This document shows, piece by piece, positions 60,251 through 64,000 of a stretch of DNA of 64,000 nt. A program made the position numbers and the translations under genes. The stretch's first letter is position 1. Each line of letters begins with the position of its first letter. The notes beneath the pieces are model-generated. The model saw only the letters and a list, made by a program, of their open reading frames with translations, had not been told where the DNA came from and did no database searches. Source of the DNA: Antedon mediterranea (Eukaryota > Echinodermata > Crinoidea > Comatulida > Antedonidae); the NCBI RefSeq assembly GCF_964355755.1, contig NC_092671.1, positions 7,885,001 through 7,949,000 on the forward strand, in the 5' to 3' direction.

Positions 60251-63200
60251 TATAGTGCGGATTCGTAAAGCAGATTGATATTTAACATTGAAGTCTTTGT
60301 CTTTGGTCGTTCTGTAAAATTCTCAAGAGGTTTCTACCAACTCTCGATTGAAAACGGTTCAATCCTCCAACTTTACAACTCGCATAAAAGCAAAATACTG
60401 ATGCATTTAATTCTCGCCAATATTATGATTTATTATCACTGTATATAACAATAACTGTCATATATAACAAACATTATATAGAAGAACACATAGATCACTT
60501 GTGAAATTATAAATTGAAAACATGTTCATAGATTTAGAAGAGTTGACAACATTATACAGGTGAAGATCTAACTTTACCTTTTACCAAGAATTAAAGCGTT
60601 ACTGTATAAACAAATGCGATTCATAAATACAATTCTTAATGCTAAAAACCACAGAGAACTTCACTTAAGAGAAAAAAGCGTCATAACCTAATATATCTAA
60701 ACATTTGACGCACAAATTTCAAGTTTCTTATTTTTAACAAACTGTCCATGTAATCTGATTCATGGTCTATAATAATTAAACATTTATTCCTGTAAAACGG
60801 ACAACAGCAATGCACATTTTGGTCTACACAGAGTGATATATAAATAAACATTTAATCTGATATTAATAATTGAAAGAAAACAAGAGCGTCAAGTTTGGTC
60901 TATATAAAAACTATAATCTCTTGTAATTCACTGCGGTAAATGCGGTAGTGTACACAGACATAAAATAGATATAACTTCCTTTAATATGACGACAATATTT
61001 TTAAATCATTTCTTTTAATAAACATGTACAGTATAAATATTTTTAGTTTAGATTTGTTTAGGCCTACTGAAAAATTAAAAAAGGTCATTAGAACAAATAA
61101 TAAAAATAAACAAGGAAGTTTTAACTAAAATATGTCTGAGAACACTACACGTTGTTTCAAACTTAAATTTAATAAATTAATTTTAAATTAATTTGTAACT
61201 AAAGTTAGTGCTTGACAAGGTTTATAGTAAAGTACGGAAATCATTTATTATATTAAGAATCTAGGTCTAATTACAATATTGGTAGCAAACGCCCCTTCCA
61301 GATTAATAAATAAATAAAAGTGATACCACACAAGAGAAACAAAAATGACTTAATCATAAAAGCATTAAGCAAATAATTTAAACAATAAAAAAGGGCAAAT
61401 GTTATTTAGGCCTATTTGAGGCTATAGGCCTATGTGATAATACGCCAGCATATAGGCCTACAAACAGTTGTATTTAATAAACAACCTATGAAAATTAAAT
61501 ATTCTTATAAATTTAATAATTTTTATCTATAGGATTGGCGTTAATAATTCGTTATAAATTTCCAATTATTTTATTTCGTATTCTCACACATCAGTAATTT
61601 TGTTGTAATACACATTCAGCTAAAATGCGTTAAAATAATTATATAGGTATCATAATATTAGTAATAATATGATAATAGTTATCTTATGTCCCTAGTGTTG
61701 CTTCTTTAGATCAATGATCTGTAAAAATAATGATACTACAACGTTTACGTAATTATTTTAGTAATAGAAATAGTTCAGGCAGTTTGAACATGCTTTTTTT
61801 TATTCGACCGCAAAAAAACATCGTTTATGTTGATATAACTAGCTGTTTAACCGGTTTTTTTTAGCTATTAACAACAATTATTGGAATTTGTAGAAAAAGG
61901 AGATAGGTAAATGCGAAGCATCCTCGTATTATTGTGCAGGGTATTTTTTAGCATCGACAGTGTATACCACGATCGGAAAACACCCCTATTTGTGGCAAAT
62001 CGTTGAACCTAAATTCGTTTTGTCAATACCTAATTAACTCAATTAGTAAACAGGGTGACATTAGGTGGTTAAAATAAATACCGAAGGTATGAACCAACAT
62101 TTTATACCATCGAGTAAACATTCTAGATTTACCGAATTTTGTAGACATATACCTGTAGTAATTTTCCCATTAGGCCTAGTTATATAGGTAAAAATGGTAA
62201 CGTCTGAAAATAACACTGTATTAATTTAACTTTCTTCAAGTTTTATTGCTTCTTTAAAAAAAAAGGAAAAAAGTCAAAGGGAAATAGTATAAAAAAGAAA
62301 TGTAATTGCATTAACCTTATTCACGGTAACAGATAAAAATTAGACTGTAGATTATATTGTAATTCTGTGTTAAAATACGATTTCTTGACGGGTGAATTTA
62401 AATAACTTCGTTATAACCATTTACTATTACAGTATTATAAGCGTTTGAATATCAAAATACTAGGTCGTCTAAATTTGCTACGTGACTATATGCTGCCGTT
62501 AGTCCGTAAGCATACCTTTATTGAGAGAAAGGTATTGTTTTTAGGTTTAATGCCATATCGGATCCAATCATGATGGTGATATATCAGAGTGTTTGAAAAA
62601 TTCCAAACTGTATCAAATATCACCTAGTGCCTTATCGTTACTAACCTTTTTGACGATTCGTTAATAAATTTGTAATCGTTATTAGAATTGACGCTAACTA
62701 ACACTGGACAAAGGGAAATACCGTGATTGTAAATGTTGCTTTACCGATCCATGCAGTAACCAACAGGAAATATCATTTTATAAAAGACGGAAAACTATTG
62801 TTTTGTCGGCAATAAATCAATTTATATTTTGAATAATATAACCTTAGAGCAATGATAATAATAGTATAATATATGGCATAACGTATAATATACTAGTATA
62901 CAGTACACATGTGTAGGCCTATCGAGGGTTCACACACTTTTAGGTGAAAAAAAACACATAGAAAAGACAACAAAATGACCACAAAATCATCGCAACACCC
63001 TATCTGATCTGTATAATACAGTATAGTTATGAACAAATTAATTGATAATCACTAAATTTTCTAGGATATTATTATTTAATTTATTCTTTCCTCTTGGTCA
63101 TAATCATTTGAAAAATCTTAATAATGATAAAGGAGGACTTTGAAGAAAATTAGAATGTTTGCTGGTCTAAGAAATACAGATAGTACAGGTATCAAAATAG

Positions 63201-63547
63201 GTATTCAAACTGTTTGTGAAAATGTATAAAATGGAAAAAAGTAACCGCTTATAAATTCATTATTTTTTAACGCGCGCACTGTTTTGGTTTAAAAAAATGA
63301 TTGTACCAAAGACATGTTTGTCCAATGGCAGCGTAAGATGGTTACTTTTTTAGGCATGTATTGTCTGTTTAAGGAAATCAATCAACCAATCAGTGTCTGA
63401 AGTTTATTACATTGCTTGTAAATCAATATCACAGACACAATTCACACAAACGTCATTGTCAGAGTAATAAAGGTAAATTTATGACGTAATAACATACAAT
63501 GTAACCAGTACGTATATCTGTAAATTAACAATTAAAAGTTCGAATAA

Positions 63548-63555
63548 GCGCCCTC
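63548..63555 (-). promoter_or_regulatory. CTCF-like word, minus orientation
   Basis: AATAAGCGCCCTCACTTT; the minus strand reads AAAGTGAGGGCGCTTATT, matching the GAGGGCGCT core. It is the only such word in the Hox9/10 intron part seen here. Confidence 0.28.
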
Positions 63556-63847
63556 ACTTTAAAGCATTGTGATTGATGATTACTCACATAACAATGTGGA
63601 ATAAAACTGAGTAAGGAGTATGTTGTATGCAAATCTTACCGACGCCTTCTAATTAATTCGTTAGGTTTGCACGTACGCCACTTGAGTGTATTGTTTCAAT
63701 ATAAATGGTCTTTCTTTATTTTCAAGTGGAGTTTTGTTTTATCGAAACTGGCCTATACTTGAAATTGAAATTGTAATTACGAAATTACTGCTTTCATCAA
63801 TGTTTGTAAGTGTAAGTTTTCAATTAAACTTTTGAGAGAGACAGCCT

Positions 63848-63985
63848 ATTGTTCCAGTCCCCAACCACTTTTTAGTGTTTCACCAACTGCCTAGCCCATT
63901 GTTCCAGACCCCACCCACTTTTTAGTATTTCACCAACTACAGTACCTAGTCCATTGTTCCAGACCCCACCCACCAACTAGCTGTA
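63848..63985. repeat. Minisatellite, unit about 50-55 bp
   Basis: Three successive copies start ATTGTTCCAG at 63848, 63898 and 63953, followed by (A/T)CCCCACCCAC-type and TTTTTAGTnTTTCACCAACT segments. The third copy is shortened, lacking the TTTTTAG part. The array is C-rich on the plus strand, unlike its surroundings, and may continue past 64,000. Confidence 0.85.
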
Positions 63986-64000
63986 AATGTAACAACTTCC

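Larger units (their letters stand above)
49783..64000 (+). other. Intron of Hox9/10 (incomplete, at least 14.2 kb)
   Basis: It begins with GTAAGA and runs off the right edge. No translation in the interval contains a homeodomain, so the second exon lies outside. It holds candidate enhancers (50320-50600, 55355-55760, 59880-60250), a LINE-like tail (51690-51840), a tandem duplication (52615-53025), a perfect hairpin (57022-57048) and a minisatellite (63848-63985). Remaining open frames of 60-90 codons are scattered and unrecognisable. Confidence 0.65.

Noticed and set aside
49783-64000. Homeobox exon of Hox9/10 inside the window
   Set aside because: No frame in the interval encodes the helix-3 pattern of a homeodomain on either strand.
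1-64000. CRISPR array, bacterial operon or prophage
   Set aside because: Spliced Hox exons, long introns and eukaryotic mobile elements show an animal genome; no regularly spaced short repeats were seen.

Overview
The window looks like a piece of a Hox gene cluster from a marine deuterostome, most probably an echinoderm (crinoid and holothurian both remain possible). It is very AT-rich, introns and intergenic DNA are long, and only about 1.4 kb in 64 kb is confidently coding. Two posterior (Abd-B-class) Hox genes lie on the + strand, left to right. The first is complete: exon 1 (4374-4812) and a homeobox exon (10709-10998) joined by a 5.9 kb phase-1 intron, giving 242 residues. Its homeodomain is of echinoderm Hox11/13a type. 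The second has only its first exon here (49101-49782). It has an Abd-B-class N-terminal motif and stops at a phase-1 donor like that of the first gene. By position and N-terminus it is best read as Hox9/10, with the homeobox exon beyond the right edge. Same strand, with the more posterior gene upstream, is the usual collinear order of a Hox cluster.

Layout: 1-4373 is upstream DNA of the first gene, with a tandem duplication, a pair of perfect 75-bp inverted repeats and a promoter-proximal block with three posterior-Hox/Cdx-type AATAAAC boxes and an upstream ORF. 4374-10998 is the first gene. 10999-49100 is a 38 kb intergenic interval with MITE-like elements (one hAT-type with TIRs and a near-perfect 8-bp target duplication), a tRNA-derived SINE, GGGCGC-containing CTCF-like motifs, several GC-richer islands that may be conserved enhancers, and three places that look like exons of unannotated transcripts (about 38.2 kb, 46.1 kb and, on the minus strand, 46.99-47.28 kb). 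49101-64000 is exon 1 and at least 14.2 kb of intron of the second gene, with a LINE-like 3' tail, a 230-bp tandem duplication, a perfect hairpin and a minisatellite at the right edge.

The most striking unexplained signals are (i) massive over-representation of the palindrome TAGGCCTA (about 55-60 copies, none in the coding exons), (ii) GAGGGCGC motifs whose strand switches from + on the left to - on the right, a convergent arrangement, and (iii) a minus-strand candidate coding exon with good splice sites on both sides, lying between the two Hox genes. Nearly all other open frames of 60-130 codons look like chance openings in AT-rich DNA and are not annotated.
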